This document shows positions 7,806 through 13,637 of a stretch of DNA of 19,117 nucleotides, piece by piece. Location: positions 1-19,117 of the forward strand of contig CAMLSA010000064.1 of the NCBI GenBank assembly GCA_946482655.1, given 5' to 3'. Origin of the DNA: an uncultured Sphingomonas sp. GTDB taxonomy: Bacteria; Pseudomonadota; Alphaproteobacteria; Sphingomonadales; Sphingomonadaceae. Every line of letters begins with the position of its first letter. The first letter of the stretch is position 1. The notes beneath the pieces were generated by a model, which was given only the letters and a program-made list of their open reading frames with translations, ran no database searches and was not told the origin of the DNA. A program made the translations under genes and the position numbers.

Positions 7806-7830
7806 AACGTCCGGCGACGAGCGCTGTTCC
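7806..7830 (-). promoter_or_regulatory. Candidate EcfG (general stress) promoter of the 83-aa gene
   Basis: Minus strand GGAAC (7830-7826), 16 nt, CGTT (7809-7806), a full match to the alphaproteobacterial EcfG consensus. The -10 side ends 31 nt before the ATG at 7774, which gives a short normal leader containing the ribosome binding site. Confidence 0.65.
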
Positions 7831-7941
7831 GGTCGCCGGGACCTGCTAGAAAGCTGAACTTTCGATGAACGTCATCGGCGGTTCGACCAACGCCACGGGG
7901 GAGCGGAAGCATACTTACATCGGTGAACATATATAGGGGCC

Positions 7942-9726
7942 ATGACATTGAACAATGATGGCGCGCGCGGCTCCACCGTAAGTCCGCGCGTGGCGCTGTT
8001 ATCGATCCTGTGCTTCTGGCTTGTCTATTTCGCTGTCGCGACGGTCAGGTCGCTGATGCTGGATTTCGGCCACCAGGCGGAAATGCTGGCGGCGCGCGCC
8101 TTCGTCACCGCCGGATCGATGGTGGCGACCTATATCGTCTATCTCGCGATGCGGCCGCTCGCGGGAAAATCGCTGGCCGTCAATGTGACCGCGGTCGCGC
8201 TGCTCGCGGCCCCGGCGGCGATCGCCTACAGCTCGATGAACTGGATGGCGTTCCAACAGGTCGACCGGCGGATCGAGCTCGAACGTCAGCGTGAACTCGA
8301 GAGCCGAAAAGCAGTGATCGGCGAACCGGCCATCGCCGAAGCGCGCGAACAGGCGCTCGACGCGATCGCCGACGCGCATCAGGCGATCCGGGAGGCCGCC
8401 AAGCAGGCCAAGGCGGCCGCCGAAGCCAGGGCCGAGGCGCAGCGCGAAGCCGCCGCAGCGCGACGGCAAGTGGAGAGGGAAATCGCCGAAATCCAGCGCG
8501 ACAGGGCCGAGGCGCAGCGCGACGGGGCCCAAGATGGGGCGGATGCGATGCGCGAAGCCGAACAGGCGAGGCGCGACGCGATGCGCGACGCCTATCAGGC
8601 GCAGCGGGAAGCCTACCAGGCCCAGCGCGAAGCTTATCGCGAGGCCTCCGCGAGCTATAGGGAAAGCGTGGAAGAGGCCCGCCAAGCCGCCGAAGAGGCC
8701 AAGCGGCACGGCGTCAACATCGATCTAGACAGCATATTGTCGAGCATCCCCGCGCCGCCGGCACCTCCCGTCCCTCCGGCACCGCCGGTGCCGAACCCGA
8801 TCAGGCCCGAGCGGCCCGCGAAGCCCGCCTCCGCGCCGCCCGCGCCCGTCGCGACGCCGGCCGTCTCGATCCCGCCCCCGCCGCCCATCGTGATCCCGGC
8901 GCCGCCGAAAATCGCCGAGCCCACGCCCGGCACGGTCTCGATCCAGGTCGGCCAGCCCGCCTATTCGCACAAGGAAAAGGATCTGACCGTCGTCGGTCAG
9001 ATCGCCGACCAGGCGCTCAACGGCTATTTCTTCTTCGCCGCGTGGGGCGCGCTGTTCCTGGCGCTGTCCTATGCCGCCGCGGTCCGCGCCGCCGAGCGCG
9101 AGGCGGCGGGCTATCGCGCCGCCGCGCGCGACGCGGAACTCCGCGCCTTGCGCTATCAGGTCAATCCGCACTTCCTGTTCAACACGCTCAATTCGCTGTC
9201 GACGCTGATCCTCAAGGGCCAGCGGGACGAAGCCGAAACGATGATCCTGAACCTGTCCACCTTCTTCCGGACCAGCCTCACGGCCGATCCGACCGAAGAT
9301 GTGGTGCTGTCCGAAGAGATCAGGCTGCAGCGCCTCTATCTCGACATCGAGGCGGTGCGCTTTCCCGAACGACTCATCGTCGAGATCAACGTGCCGGCCG
9401 CACTGGAGAATGCCCGCGTGCCCTGCCTGATCCTCCAGCCGCTGGTCGAAAACGCGATCAAATACGGCGTATCTCGCGCCAAACGGCCGGTGACGATCAA
9501 GATCAGCGCGCGCGAGGATTCGCATGGGCTGGTGCTCAGCGTCGAGGACGACGGCGCGCCGCTCGGCGACGACGAGAAGCTGCACGGCGCGGGCGTCGGC
9601 CTCAAGAACGTCACCGATCGGCTGAAGGCGCGGTTCGGAGACGAGGCCGCGTGCCGCTACGGGCGGCTCGCCAATGGTGGTTTTGGCGTGATGCTTTTCA
9701 TGCCATTGATCAGGAATGGCGCCTGA
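7942..9726 (+). CDS. LytS-type sensor histidine kinase with long coiled-coil and proline-rich periplasmic region
   Basis: 594-aa membrane sensor kinase that should phosphorylate the LytTR regulator encoded next to it. Predicted order: TM1 about 17-39, TM2 52-70, TM3 77-97, an Ala/Glu/Arg/Gln-rich coiled coil about 105-256, a Pro-rich stretch 269-330, TM4 361-380, then the kinase. With three segments before it and one after, the 260-residue coiled-coil/Pro region should be periplasmic. Kinase: H-box QVNPHFLFNTLNSL with H410, N-box QPLVENAIKYGV at 499-510, VEDDGAP at 534-540 and GAGVGLKN at 549-556; these are the LytS (His_kinase plus HATPase) family motifs. The coiled coil contains exact heptad copies (AYQAQRE). 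Its 3' end overlaps the regulator gene by 11 bp. The signal sensed is unknown. Confidence 0.93.
   Translation: MTLNNDGARGSTVSPRVALLSILCFWLVYFAVATVRSLMLDFGHQAEMLAARAFVTAGSMVATYIVYLAMRPLAGKSLAVNVTAVALLAAPAAIAYSSMNWMAFQQVDRRIELERQRELESRKAVIGEPAIAEAREQALDAIADAHQAIREAAKQAKAAAEARAEAQREAAAARRQVEREIAEIQRDRAEAQRDGAQDGADAMREAEQARRDAMRDAYQAQREAYQAQREAYREASASYRESVEEARQAAEEAKRHGVNIDLDSILSSIPAPPAPPVPPAPPVPNPIRPERPAKPASAPPAPVATPAVSIPPPPPIVIPAPPKIAEPTPGTVSIQVGQPAYSHKEKDLTVVGQIADQALNGYFFFAAWGALFLALSYAAAVRAAEREAAGYRAAARDAELRALRYQVNPHFLFNTLNSLSTLILKGQRDEAETMILNLSTFFRTSLTADPTEDVVLSEEIRLQRLYLDIEAVRFPERLIVEINVPAALENARVPCLILQPLVENAIKYGVSRAKRPVTIKISAREDSHGLVLSVEDDGAPLGDDEKLHGAGVGLKNVTDRLKARFGDEAACRYGRLANGGFGVMLFMPLIRNGA
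8590..8646 (+). repeat. In-frame tandem 21-bp repeat in the kinase coiled coil
   Basis: Two consecutive 21-bp units (8590-8610 and 8611-8631) both encode AYQAQRE, with a third partial unit (AYREA) from 8632. The units differ at a few third codon positions, so they are not a very recent duplication. One unit equals one coiled-coil heptad, so gain or loss of a unit keeps both frame and register. Confidence 0.75.
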
Positions 9727-10453
9727 TTCACCGATAAGGACCCTGATCGTCGACGACGAGCCGCTCGCGATCGAGCGGCTCCAGATCCTGTGCGCGCGCG
9801 AGCCGATGATCGACCTGGTCGGCACCGCCTCCGACGGCGAGGCGGCGCTGCGGCTGATCGAGGCGCTCGAACCCGAGATGATGCTACTCGACATTGCGAT
9901 GCCGGGGCTCGACGGGATCGGCGTCGCCAAGGCGATCGAACGGCTCGACAAACGGCCGGCGATCGTCTTCTGCACCGCGTTCGATCAATATGCGGTCGCC
10001 GCGTTCGACCTGGCGGCGACCGACTATCTGCTCAAGCCCGTGGCGCAGGAGCGGCTCGGCCGGGCCGTGACCCGGGTGATCGAACGGCGGCGCGGGCCGG
10101 CCGAGGAAGCCCCGGCGTCGGGCTATTCACAGGAATTCTGGGTGCCGCACCGTTCCGAGATGATCCGGATCGCCGCGCAGGATATCGACCGGATCGAAGC
10201 CGAGCGGGACTATATGCGCCTTCATGTCGGCGCGCGCAGCTTCCTGCTCCACCAGACGATCACCGAGCTCGAACGGCGGCTCGACCCCGCCCGGTTCATC
10301 CGGCTCCACCGCTCGACGATCGTCCGCCGCGACCGCATATCGCGGCTGAGCCATGACGGCATGGGGGTGTGGCACGCGGTGCTCGCCGACGAGGAGCGGA
10401 TCCGGATCGGGCGGACCTATCTGCCGGCGGCGCGGACGCTGATGGGTCGGTAG
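9716..10453 (+). CDS. LytTR-family response regulator
   Basis: 245-aa DNA-binding response regulator. Receiver domain about 7-122: acidic pair D13-D14 (VDDEP), phospho-acceptor D59 in LLDIAMPGLDG, T87 and K107 (LLKP). LytTR DNA-binding domain about 140-245, with IDRIEAERDYMRLHVG and FIRLHRSTIVRRDRI typical of the family. The start overlaps the kinase stop by 11 bp, so the pair should be translationally coupled and work as one two-component system. Its last 327 bp are also open on the opposite strand as an extension of the antidote-like gene. The target promoters are unknown. Confidence 0.94.
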   Translation: MAPDSPIRTLIVDDEPLAIERLQILCAREPMIDLVGTASDGEAALRLIEALEPEMMLLDIAMPGLDGIGVAKAIERLDKRPAIVFCTAFDQYAVAAFDLAATDYLLKPVAQERLGRAVTRVIERRRGPAEEAPASGYSQEFWVPHRSEMIRIAAQDIDRIEAERDYMRLHVGARSFLLHQTITELERRLDPARFIRLHRSTIVRRDRISRLSHDGMGVWHAVLADEERIRIGRTYLPAARTLMGR

Positions 10454-10732
10454 ATCCGCCGCCCTCCCGACCCGCCCGCCGGCCGACAGGCGGTAGCCCA
10501 GCGCCGTCATTACCCTGGTCAGCGTCTCGAGCGTCGGATTGCCGCCCTTGCCGAGCGCGCGATAGAGCTGCTGGCGCTTCATGCCCGTCGCGGCCGCCAG
10601 CCCGGACATGCCCCGCACCCGCGCGACGAGACCCAGCGCGGCGGCGATCGTGCCCGCATGGCCGGTCGCCAGCGCGTCGTTGAGCAACGATTCCCGCGCC
10701 TCCTCGCTTTCGTGGAAGGAGGCGAGGTCCAT
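10127..10732 (-). CDS. HigA-like addiction-module antidote protein, frame running on antisense to the regulator gene
   Basis: Residues 1-83 match the 'probable addiction module antidote' group of XRE-like DNA-binding proteins: MDLASFHESEEARESLLNDA, AAALGLVARVRGMSGLAAATGM, and KRQQLYRALGKGGNPTLETL leading to MTALGYRL. Such proteins are normally about 90-100 aa. Here the frame has no stop there and continues to 201 aa, with residues 94-201 antisense to the LytTR gene. That extension is Pro/Arg/Asp-rich and has no family features, so it looks like a lost stop or 3' frameshift. No RelE-type toxin gene lies upstream or nearby, so it is an orphan. The start ATG at 10732 is set by family homology; the leader 10733-10910 shows no other gene. 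Confidence 0.7.
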   Translation of the reverse strand: MDLASFHESEEARESLLNDALATGHAGTIAAALGLVARVRGMSGLAAATGMKRQQLYRALGKGGNPTLETLTRVMTALGYRLSAGGRVGRAADLPTHQRPRRRQIGPPDPDPLLVGEHRVPHPHAVMAQPRYAVAADDRRAVEPDEPGGVEPPFELGDRLVEQEAARADMKAHIVPLGFDPVDILRGDPDHLGTVRHPEFL

Positions 10733-10910
10733 GCGAGAAGGTTCGGGCGCTATCGTCTCGATCCGACGAGATGCCGGCGAAACGTCAACATGGAAGTGAC
10801 ATTTTCCCGGGTGCATGGGGTTGTTCGCTCGATTTTTTATTTTTCGCTCCTGGCTGTTTCCCGACGCGGGCCGCACGCCCGGTTTCGCGGCTTGACGTAG
10901 TGGGAACGGG

Positions 10911-10918
10911 GTAAAAGT
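10911..10918. repeat. Left target site duplication of the transposon
   Basis: GTAAAAGT, identical and in the same orientation at 13483-13490. It lies immediately outside the left terminal inverted repeat. Eight base pairs is the duplication length known for the IS1595 family. Confidence 0.9.
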
Positions 10919-10945
10919 GGCGATTATGCACAAGACATACCACGC
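10919..10945 (+). repeat. Left terminal inverted repeat
   Basis: 27 bp beginning GGCGATTATGCAC and ending CATACCACGC. It matches the reverse complement of 13456-13482 at 24 of 27 positions, all three mismatches being together in the centre. It begins with GG, as IS1595-family ends do. The promoter of the 57-aa gene probably lies in or overlaps this repeat. Confidence 0.92.
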
Positions 10946-10959
10946 CAAAGGAGAACAAA

Positions 10960-11133
10960 ATGAGCACTGAAAAAACCCCGCTCGAAATCCGGATAACCGA
11001 AGCAATGCTCAAGGTCGCCGGATTTCAGATAGCCACATGGGACTCGCGATTCAGCGACGACATCGACGCGGCGGAGCGCGTGCTTGAACTGGCGCTCGAA
11101 GCTGGCGGCTATACGGTGGTCTTCGTGGACTGA
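10960..11133 (+). CDS. Transposon passenger, 57-aa hypothetical protein
   Basis: 57-aa protein (MSTEKTPLEIRITEAMLKVA...) with an excellent ribosome binding site, AAAGGAG at 10947-10953, 6 nt before the ATG. It is mixed acidic and hydrophobic, with a predicted helix (DIDAAERVLELALEAGG) and a final strand YTVVFVD; there is no membrane segment or metal motif. The gene begins 14 bp after the left inverted repeat, so its transcription likely starts in the element end. Its last 25 bp overlap the 3' end of the opposing MltR-like gene. The family is not recognised. Confidence 0.7.
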   Translation: MSTEKTPLEIRITEAMLKVAGFQIATWDSRFSDDIDAAERVLELALEAGGYTVVFVD

Positions 11134-11693
11134 GCATCCATCAACGTGACCGTGTGCTGGCAGAACAGAGCGAACAACACGCGCATCGGCGCTCCGTAGA
11201 GGTCGCTATCCGGTATGATCTTGTCGCACGCCTGCGCTACGGCGGGATGGCTGAAATCGAGCGGCAAGGCGCGATGCGCAAAGGCGTTTCGCACCTTCCG
11301 CACAAGGTCCAGCCGCCCCTCGATGCTGCGGTCGTATATTCCTAGAGCATAGGCGAACTTGATCCGGGCATTGAACGTCTTGAAGGGCGCGTTGTCGCCA
11401 TCCAGCCACTTCTCCACCTGATCTATGTCTGACAGCCTTGCGACCAGCGCATCGCGGAGCTTAATCTCGACGAGCGAGGCGGCCATCGTCGCCGCGCCCC
11501 TGTCTGATTCCGCCTCCGCGTAGCTGAGGAAATTCGCCAGATCATCCGGCGTCGGGCGCTCCTTCCCCAAATCCTCCAGCTTCACGGCTTTTACGCCGCG
11601 CTTGGAGTCGTGTATGGTCCTGTCCTTGTCAGGCGACGGCCCGCCCGTTCCCAGCGCGGTTTGTACAGGACTGTTCTTATGCCTACCGGCCAT
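11109..11693 (-). CDS. Transposon passenger, MltR-like (mannitol repressor domain) protein
   Basis: 194 aa from the ATG at 11693, chosen because GGAGGGGG lies 2-4 nt upstream. Residues 1-50 are polar and probably disordered. Residues about 52-165 match the MltR/DUF4145-like helical domain: LANFLSYAEAESDRGAA, AASLVEIKLRDALVARL, GDNAPFKTFNARIKFAYALG and DLVRKVRNAFAH at 129-140. MltR represses the mannitol operon in enterobacteria, but many standalone homologues have no known sugar link, so a role in mannitol is not implied. It may act as a regulator of the element or in phage defence; neither is shown. Both ends overlap plus-strand genes (25 bp at the 3' side, 15 bp at the 5' side). Confidence 0.8.
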   Translation of the reverse strand: MAGRHKNSPVQTALGTGGPSPDKDRTIHDSKRGVKAVKLEDLGKERPTPDDLANFLSYAEAESDRGAATMAASLVEIKLRDALVARLSDIDQVEKWLDGDNAPFKTFNARIKFAYALGIYDRSIEGRLDLVRKVRNAFAHRALPLDFSHPAVAQACDKIIPDSDLYGAPMRVLFALFCQHTVTLMDAQSTKTTV

Positions 11694-11813
11694 GCGCCCC
11701 CTCCCGACTCGCCCCGTAACGAAGAGGACATTGCGCGCGAGCGTGACGCGGTAGTCAAGCGTATGCTGGCGACACCCCCGCAACCGCGCCAACCGGCGAA
11801 GAAGCGGGGCTGA
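11679..11813 (+). CDS. Transposon passenger, 44-aa basic Pro-rich protein
   Basis: 44-aa protein (MPTGHAPPPDSPRNEEDIAR...) with a short charged helix, ERDAVVKRMLATPP, and a basic tail ending QPAKKRG. The frame is open upstream to 11610, but that part is antisense to the MltR-like gene, so the ATG at 11679 is preferred. No good ribosome binding site precedes it. The first 15 bp overlap the first codons of the divergent MltR-like gene. The stop is followed directly by the stop of the opposing 38-aa frame. Small proteins with a similar KRML-TPP segment occur in alphaproteobacterial accessory DNA, from memory; the function is unknown. Confidence 0.55.
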   Translation: MPTGHAPPPDSPRNEEDIARERDAVVKRMLATPPQPRQPAKKRG

Positions 11814-11930
11814 CTACAAGGCGTCGAGCCAGTTCCACCCTATGTGGAACAGGAAGCCGACCACCATCACCAGCACGCACGCAACCACGCCTAGAAACAC
11901 GCCTGTCATACAGCCAGCATCATGGTCCAT
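11814..11930 (-). CDS. Transposon passenger, 38-aa single-pass membrane peptide
   Basis: 38 aa starting MDHDAGCMTGVFLG with one hydrophobic segment (about 9-30) and a C-terminal HIGWNWLDAL. GGGAG lies 7 nt before the ATG at 11930. The frame begins next to the stop of the 44-aa gene with no gap between the two stops, which suggests the pair is under packing pressure. It could be a membrane peptide such as a small toxin or a protein-interaction partner, but only the hydrophobic segment is visible. Confidence 0.45.
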   Translation of the reverse strand: MDHDAGCMTGVFLGVVACVLVMVVGFLFHIGWNWLDAL

Positions 11931-11990
11931 TGCCGACTCCCGACTCACGCCGGGAGAGTGCCACATAGTTTCCTGACTTGCAAAACGGTG

Positions 11991-12015
11991 GGGAACCTGA
12001 ATTTGATAGGTTCCC
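11991..12015. other. Stem-loop in the passenger intergenic region
   Basis: GGGAACCT and AGGTTCCC form a perfect 8-bp stem around a 9-nt AT-rich loop, extended by GTG/CAC outside with one bulge. It sits between the divergent 38-aa (minus) and zinc-ribbon (plus) genes, 49 nt before the latter. It is either an operator-type palindrome or an RNA hairpin. Confidence 0.45.
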
Positions 12016-12063
12016 ACCCGGCGCAGGCATCGGGACGGCAAAGAGCGATCAGGGAATATCAGG

Positions 12064-12282
12064 ATGGCCGAGCGCACCGCTTTCGACACCGCCATGTACT
12101 CTCTGTCTTGCCCTGAGTGCGGCAAGGATAACCAGCAACGCCTCGCTAAGCTGATATCGTGCGACACGACGCCCTGTGTCTATTGCGGGCACCTCATCGA
12201 CCTTACAGATGACAGCCGACGCGCCAGCCTCGCTCAGGAGGCGGAGATATTCAAAAAGATCAAATGCACAGACCCGCGATAG
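12064..12282 (+). CDS. Transposon passenger, 72-aa zinc-ribbon protein
   Basis: 72 aa with a two-knuckle zinc ribbon: CPEC at 16-19 and CVYC at 38-41, separated by 18 residues, followed by GHLIDLTDDSRRASLAQEAE and an Ile/Lys-rich helix. Similar small zinc-ribbon proteins with an -IDLT- strand after the second knuckle occur in sphingomonads; their role is unknown. The ATG at 12064 has only a weak ribosome binding site (GGGA 8 nt upstream), and M11 is an alternative start. An overlapping minus-strand frame is also open but lacks comparable motifs. Confidence 0.65.
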   Translation: MAERTAFDTAMYSLSCPECGKDNQQRLAKLISCDTTPCVYCGHLIDLTDDSRRASLAQEAEIFKKIKCTDPR

Positions 12283-12352
12283 CTCGTAAAGTTCGAGGAG
12301 ATCGTCTGTCGTCGTTCCGTTGTCGTGGTCAAAATCATTAGGCACCGCAAAT

Positions 12353-12382
12353 CCTTTCGCGTAGAATGCTCCACGCGAAAGG
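12353..12382. terminator. Stem-loop between the zinc-ribbon gene and the transposase unit
   Basis: A perfect 10-bp stem, CCTTTCGCGT with ACGCGAAAGG, around a 10-nt loop. On the minus strand it begins 5 nt after the stop of the transposase tail frame (12387) and is followed by ATTTG; on the plus strand it lies 70 nt after the zinc-ribbon stop. It probably works as a bidirectional terminator, though a full T-tract is missing. The stretch 12283-12386 holds no other feature I can support. Confidence 0.5.
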
Positions 12383-12386
12383 GGGC

Positions 12387-12539
12387 CTACTCCTCGACCA
12401 CCCGGCGCAGTCGCTTCACCACAAGGGGACGGCGCTTCGGTTTCTTTGGCGGAGGGAACTTGTCCGTCCGCCACCGCTGGTCACGCGGTTTCTTTCCGGG
12501 GGCCTTAGCTGGCGTGTCCCCGGTCAGCTTGTTGGTAAG
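12387..12539 (-). other. Open +1-frame basic tail overlapping the transposase 3' end
   Basis: Fifty codons open in the +1 frame relative to the transposase, entered just after a TGA at 12542-12540 and ending with TAG at 12387. The translation is strongly biased to Lys, Arg and Pro (for example APGKKPRDQRWRTDKFPPP, then KKPKRRPLVVKRLRRVVEE). It has no ATG, GTG or TTG before the basic part. It could be fused to the transposase by a +1 frameshift between 12539 and 12508. The frame stops 5 nt before a hairpin, whereas the transposase stop is 118 nt earlier. It may be a mutated C-terminus or a programmed fusion. Confidence 0.4.
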
Positions 12540-13434
12540 TCAGCCTCTTGCCGACCGCGCCCTGAACGGCACGATTGGCGCGAGCCGCATCATTGATCCC
12601 GAGCGCGGTGCGGTTGCTGTACCTGAAATCGAACTCCGCCAGATAGCGGTGCAAGTGCTGCTCTCCGCAATGCTGGTACACGCCCTTCATGCCCCTCTTG
12701 AAAATGCTGAAGCTGCCTTCCACCGTGTTCGTGAAGCAGTCGCCCTTGCGGTACTGATCGCGCGAATGGTCGACGCTCTGATGGTCGGCGAAGAACTTGC
12801 CGACGTAGCGATAGAGCCGCGCGCCATCGGTCATGAGCGTGGCTTCCTTCGCGATGTTGGCGCGGCAGATCGGCTCGACATAGGTGCTGATCATCTGGTC
12901 GAAAGTGAAGGAGCGGAGCTGCCCGCTGTTGCGATCGACAAGGCTGATGATCTTCATCTTGTGCGCCCCGCTCGCCTTCACGTCGTGACCCTTGAGCCGA
13001 CCGATATAGGTCTCATCGACCTCGACCGCGCCGCCGTCAGAGCCGAACGGCGTATCAAGCTCGCCCTGGCGCATGGCTTCCCTGATCCGGTGCGCCATGA
13101 ACCACGCCGTCCGGTACGATCCAAAGCCGAGCATCCTGAAAAGCTGATGGGCTGACAGGCCCTTCTTGCTGCTCACCATCAGGTGCGTCGCCAGCAGCCA
13201 CTTGTGCAGCGGTATCTTGCTGCCCTCATAGACCGTGCCCATCGTCGCGGTGAACGGCTTGCGGCATGCGCGGCACTTGTACAGGCCGGGGCGCGTGGTC
13301 TTGCCCTGCATCAGCGTCGACTCGCCGATCACGCCACAATGCGGGCAGATACGGCCATCGGGCCAGCGCAGCGCCTCGAAATGAGCGCGGGCGGCCTCTT
13401 CGTTCGTGAAGATCGGATCGGTGAGATTTGTCAT
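12505..13434 (-). CDS. IS1595-family transposase
   Basis: 309-aa DDE-type transposase of the ISXO2-like/IS1595 family. The N-terminal zinc ribbon has CPHC at 30-33 and CRAC at 54-57, followed by FTATMGTVYEGSKIPLHKWL and a helical region. Catalytic residues: D140 in VEVDETYIG, D203 in LMTDGARLY, N236 in CFTNTVEGSF, and K246 in IFKRGMKG. FDFRYSNRT at 268-276 is the family signature near the C-terminus. The ATG at 13434 lies 21 bp inside the right inverted repeat and lacks a good ribosome binding site, so expression is probably low. The frame looks intact; a second frame continues past its stop (see tail). Confidence 0.95.
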   Translation of the reverse strand: MTNLTDPIFTNEEAARAHFEALRWPDGRICPHCGVIGESTLMQGKTTRPGLYKCRACRKPFTATMGTVYEGSKIPLHKWLLATHLMVSSKKGLSAHQLFRMLGFGSYRTAWFMAHRIREAMRQGELDTPFGSDGGAVEVDETYIGRLKGHDVKASGAHKMKIISLVDRNSGQLRSFTFDQMISTYVEPICRANIAKEATLMTDGARLYRYVGKFFADHQSVDHSRDQYRKGDCFTNTVEGSFSIFKRGMKGVYQHCGEQHLHRYLAEFDFRYSNRTALGINDAARANRAVQGAVGKRLTYQQADRGHAS

Positions 13435-13455
13435 GCGATTCTAATGGCATGATTC

Positions 13456-13482
13456 GCGTGGTATGTAAAGTGCATAATCGCC
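13456..13482 (-). repeat. Right terminal inverted repeat
   Basis: 27 bp, reverse complement of the left end with three central mismatches. It ends in CC on the plus strand and is followed directly by the second copy of the target duplication. Confidence 0.92.
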
Positions 13483-13490
13483 GTAAAAGT
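13483..13490. repeat. Right target site duplication of the transposon
   Basis: GTAAAAGT, a perfect copy of 10911-10918. The unmutated pair argues for a fairly recent insertion. Confidence 0.9.
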
Positions 13491-13494
13491 TCAA

Positions 13495-13509
13495 GAACAT
13501 ATGAAGAAC
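13495..13509 (-). promoter_or_regulatory. LexA (SOS) box
   Basis: Minus strand GTTC-TTCATAT-GTTC, an exact match to the alphaproteobacterial LexA consensus GTTC-N7-GTTC. A further TTGAAC at 13494-13489, directly beside it, resembles a -35 element and forms GTTC-TT-GAAC with the box. It lies 4 bp outside the right target duplication and 61 bp upstream of the transposase ATG. Before the insertion the nearest gene downstream was the antidote-like gene. The remaining 13510-13637 up to the leuB stop shows no gene. Confidence 0.65.
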
Positions 13510-13637
13510 AAAAGCTCGCACCGGCTGACCGCTCGTCGTTATGGGCTGGATATCCAGGACAGCGAAAATCGAACCTCCTGCGGAACACGCTTGCGAGGCC
13601 GCGCGGTCTCGCAGTTCGGCCGAGCTGCTCCCCGCCC

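Larger units (their letters stand above)
10919..13482. mobile_element. IS1595-family transposon with passenger genes, 2,564 bp
   Basis: A complete element defined by terminal inverted repeats (10919-10945 and 13456-13482) and perfect 8-bp direct repeats outside them. The transposase gene lies at the right end, reading inward. The left 1.6 kb is taken up by five small genes on alternating strands, so it is longer than a simple IS of this family and belongs to the type that carries passengers. The transposase, both ends and the duplication are intact, so it may still be active. Codon use and spacing of the passengers differ from the dense, GC-biased chromosome around it. No resistance or catabolic gene is recognised among the cargo. 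Confidence 0.9.

Noticed and set aside
10892..10917. TTGACG followed by TAAAAG as a plus-strand promoter reading into the transposon
   Set aside because: The spacing is only 14 nt, too short for a sigma-70 type promoter.
12049..12474. Minus-strand frame opposite the zinc-ribbon gene
   Set aside because: It has a helical, protein-like middle, but no recognisable family or well-placed start. The plus-strand frame has paired CxxC knuckles, so it is the better call.
13586..13611. GC-rich palindrome after leuB, considered as terminator
   Set aside because: The centre is a continuous palindrome with almost no loop, and no T-tract follows on the minus strand.
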